From the NCBI GenBank assembly GCA_036520315.1, contig DATDJZ010000050.1, forward strand, positions 1-14,435: DNA of 14,435 nt. The letters are read 5' to 3'. Made by a program: the position numbers and the translations under genes. Position 1 is the stretch's first letter. Each line of letters starts with the position of its first letter. Origin of the DNA: DASUPK01 sp036520315. Its GTDB lineage: Bacteria; Actinomycetota; Thermoleophilia; Solirubrobacterales; 70-9. Below the pieces are notes generated by a model. That model was not told the origin of the DNA and made no database searches. It saw only the letters and a program-made list of their open reading frames with translations. Below, in pieces: positions 13,147-14,435 of this stretch.

Positions 13147-14286
13147 TTATCTCAGTCGAGGTAGGCCGAGCACGCGCTCGGCGATGATGTTCTTGAGCAC
13201 CTCGGTGGTGCCGCCCTCGATCGAGTTGGCGCGAGAGCGCAGGAAGCGATAGCTCCAGTCGGTGCCGACGCGCATCCCCTCGGGGCCGAGGACGTCGTTG
13301 CCGAGCTCGGTGAGGGCCTGGTTGTAGTCGGCCCACTCCCACTTGCTCAGCGAGCCCTCGGGACCGGGAATGCCGGTCTTCATCGTCTGGGTGAGGGCGC
13401 GGAGCGACCCCAGGCGCATGGCCTCGATGCCGATCCGCAGCTCGGCGATCTTCTGGCGGATGATGGGGTCGCCTTCGAGCCCGCGCTCACGCACGATCGC
13501 GATCAGGTCCTCCATCGTCCGCATCAGCCCCAGCACGGCCGCGGCCCCGAGGCCGGCGCGCTCGAACATCAGCGTCGTGATCGCGACCTGCCAGCCGCCG
13601 CCCACCTCGCCGACGACGTTCTCGTCGGGGATCTCGGCCTCCTCGAGGAAGATTTCGTTGAACTCCGCCTCGCCGGTGATCTGGCGCAGTGGCCGAACCT
13701 CGACGCCGGGCTGGTCCATGTCGAGCAGGAAGTAGGTGATCCCCTTGTGCTTCGGGGCGTCCTGGTCCGAGCGGGCGAGGAGCATGCACCACTTCGCCTC
13801 GTGGGCGTAGGTCGTCCAGACCTTCTGGCCGGTCACCTTCCAGGTGCCGTTCGTCTTCACCGCGCGGGTCTTGAGCGAGGCGAGGTCCGAACCGGACTCG
13901 GGCTCGGAGAAGCCCTGACACCAGATCTCGTCCCCGGAGAGGATCGGCTCGAGGTAACGCTCCTTCTGCTCCTCGTTGCCCTGCGCGATCACCACGGGAC
14001 CGCCCATGACCAGGCCGAGGACGTTCGCCGGCGCCGGGACCCGCTGTCGGGCGAGCTCCTCGTTGAAGATCGACTGCTCGATCAGGGTGGCGCCCTTGCC
14101 CCCGTAGTCCTCCGGCCAGGAGATCCCGGCCCAGCCCGCCTCGTGCATCTTCTTCTGCCAGGAGCGGCGGAACTCGAACTCGGCGGCGTCGTCACCCTCG
14201 GGCGCCGGCCCGGGATGGTTCTCCTCCAGCCAGCTCCGCACCTCGTCCCTGAAGGCGGCCTCCGACTCAGTGAGGCTCAGGTCCAC
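13147..14286 (-). CDS. Acyl-CoA dehydrogenase, catalytic subunit of a probable heteromer
   Basis: The 379-residue protein introduces a 2,3-double bond into an acyl-CoA, passing electrons to FAD and then ETF. It has the N-terminal helical domain, the flavin/substrate motif WCQGFSEPESGSDLASL (122-138) and KVWTTYAH (155-162). TLMFERAGLG (238-247) has Glu242 at the catalytic position used by isovaleryl-CoA dehydrogenase-like enzymes. SIEGGTTEVLKNIIAERVLGLPR ends the protein, with Glu357 at the position used by medium-chain enzymes. It lacks the R-x-Q-F-G-x-P-I motif, reading RGLEGDPIIRQKIAEL instead, while the next gene has it. The GTG at 14286 is preceded at 6 nt by TACGCT, a leaderless signature. 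A palindrome covers the -35 region. Confidence 0.93.
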   Translation of the reverse strand: MDLSLTESEAAFRDEVRSWLEENHPGPAPEGDDAAEFEFRRSWQKKMHEAGWAGISWPEDYGGKGATLIEQSIFNEELARQRVPAPANVLGLVMGGPVVIAQGNEEQKERYLEPILSGDEIWCQGFSEPESGSDLASLKTRAVKTNGTWKVTGQKVWTTYAHEAKWCMLLARSDQDAPKHKGITYFLLDMDQPGVEVRPLRQITGEAEFNEIFLEEAEIPDENVVGEVGGGWQVAITTLMFERAGLGAAAVLGLMRTMEDLIAIVRERGLEGDPIIRQKIAELRIGIEAMRLGSLRALTQTMKTGIPGPEGSLSKWEWADYNQALTELGNDVLGPEGMRVGTDWSYRFLRSRANSIEGGTTEVLKNIIAERVLGLPRLR

Positions 14287-14292
14287 GGCGCC

Positions 14293-14298
14293 AGCGTA
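14293..14298 (-). promoter_or_regulatory. -10 element for a leaderless dehydrogenase transcript
   Basis: On the minus strand TACGCT fits TANNNT, followed by GGCGCC (six bases) and the GTG at 14286. No Shine-Dalgarno is present. CTGACT (14318-14323) upstream, at 19 bp, resembles a -35 and forms one arm of the adjacent palindrome. Confidence 0.55.
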
Positions 14299-14299
14299 T

Positions 14300-14323
14300 C
14301 TGACTGGCCGACTGGCCAGTCAG
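14300..14323. promoter_or_regulatory. 24-bp inverted repeat, candidate operator of the acyl-CoA dehydrogenase operon
   Basis: The arms CTGACTGGCC and GGCCAGTCAG are perfect 10-bp inverted copies around a 4-bp centre, GACT. The left half also reads as a tandem copy of GACTGGCC. The site begins one base upstream of the -10 hexamer and spans the -35 region of the first dehydrogenase gene. A dimeric regulator, most plausibly TetR type, bound here would block RNA polymerase. Which protein binds is unknown; the TetR gene at 8721-9404 is one candidate. Confidence 0.65.
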
Positions 14324-14325
14324 GC

Positions 14326-14435
14326 TCAGCCGACGACGAACGTGTAATCGGGCTGGACTCGGCCGTCCTCGGCGAGGATGAGGAAGCAGAGCCCGACGGC
14401 GAACCGCTCACCGCCCTCGGCGATCGCCTCCCAGT
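14326..14435 (-). CDS. C-terminal fragment of an unidentified protein, possibly NTF2/SnoaL-like
   Basis: The minus-strand frame is open from the window edge to a TGA at 14328-14326, giving 35 residues that include AEGGERFAVGLCFLILAED and then GRVQPDYTFVVG. Alternating hydrophobic residues with a turn at EDGR suggest two antiparallel beta strands. The ending resembles the last strands of SnoaL/NTF2-fold proteins, but the piece is too short for a safe family call. It lies just upstream of the dehydrogenase operon on the same strand, but the promoter and palindrome in the 39-bp gap suggest that operon also starts independently. Confidence 0.55.
   Translation of the reverse strand, partial: WEAIAEGGERFAVGLCFLILAEDGRVQPDYTFVVG

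Overview
The window is GC-rich, densely packed bacterial DNA with almost no non-coding space. The gene content (F420-type luciferase-like oxidoreductase, paired acyl-CoA dehydrogenases, TetR regulator, type II citrate synthase, SnoaL-like proteins) and frequent starts without a Shine-Dalgarno but with a TANNNT hexamer 6-8 nt upstream point to an actinobacterium. Several proteins look like those of Thermoleophilia/Solirubrobacterales. That placement is inferred from recognition only; no search was run. It reads as chromosomal housekeeping and catabolic DNA: no insertion sequence, integrase, phage gene, tRNA, rRNA or CRISPR array was seen.

Left part (1-3774): the 3' end of a response-regulator gene converges on a DEAD-box RNA helicase gene, their stop codons overlapping in CTAG. 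The helicase is the second gene of a leftward pair led by an MDR-family quinone oxidoreductase (TGATG stop/start overlap). Only 11 bp separate the oxidoreductase start from a divergent PfkB-family sugar kinase.

Middle (3775-8715): after a short spacer holding what looks like the N-terminal stump of a DsbA-like thioredoxin gene comes a leftward pair, a UbiE/MenG-type methyltransferase and an overlapping multi-pass membrane protein of unknown function. Divergent from them is citrate synthase, the only gene here with a strong Shine-Dalgarno. Next are a small SnoaL-like stump on the minus strand, two small genes of unknown function, and an F420-type luciferase-like oxidoreductase coupled to the second small gene.

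Right part (8721-14435): a minus-strand gene train. In transcription order it holds the 3' end of an unidentified gene, two complementary acyl-CoA dehydrogenase subunits, a secreted M28-like metallopeptidase homologue with altered metal ligands, a secreted alpha/beta-hydrolase and a TetR regulator. The first dehydrogenase has its own promoter with a 24-bp inverted repeat over the -35 region. The peptidase gene has a -10 hexamer framed by a small inverted repeat. The secreted-hydrolase plus TetR segment therefore looks like a separately controlled unit behind the dehydrogenases.

The most useful results are the repeated leaderless-promoter signature, which fixes several starts; the operator-like palindrome; the division of FAD-binding motifs between the dehydrogenases; the rewired M28 active site; and two gene stumps that keep their start regions. 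No wholly new multi-gene system can be claimed from sequence reading alone.
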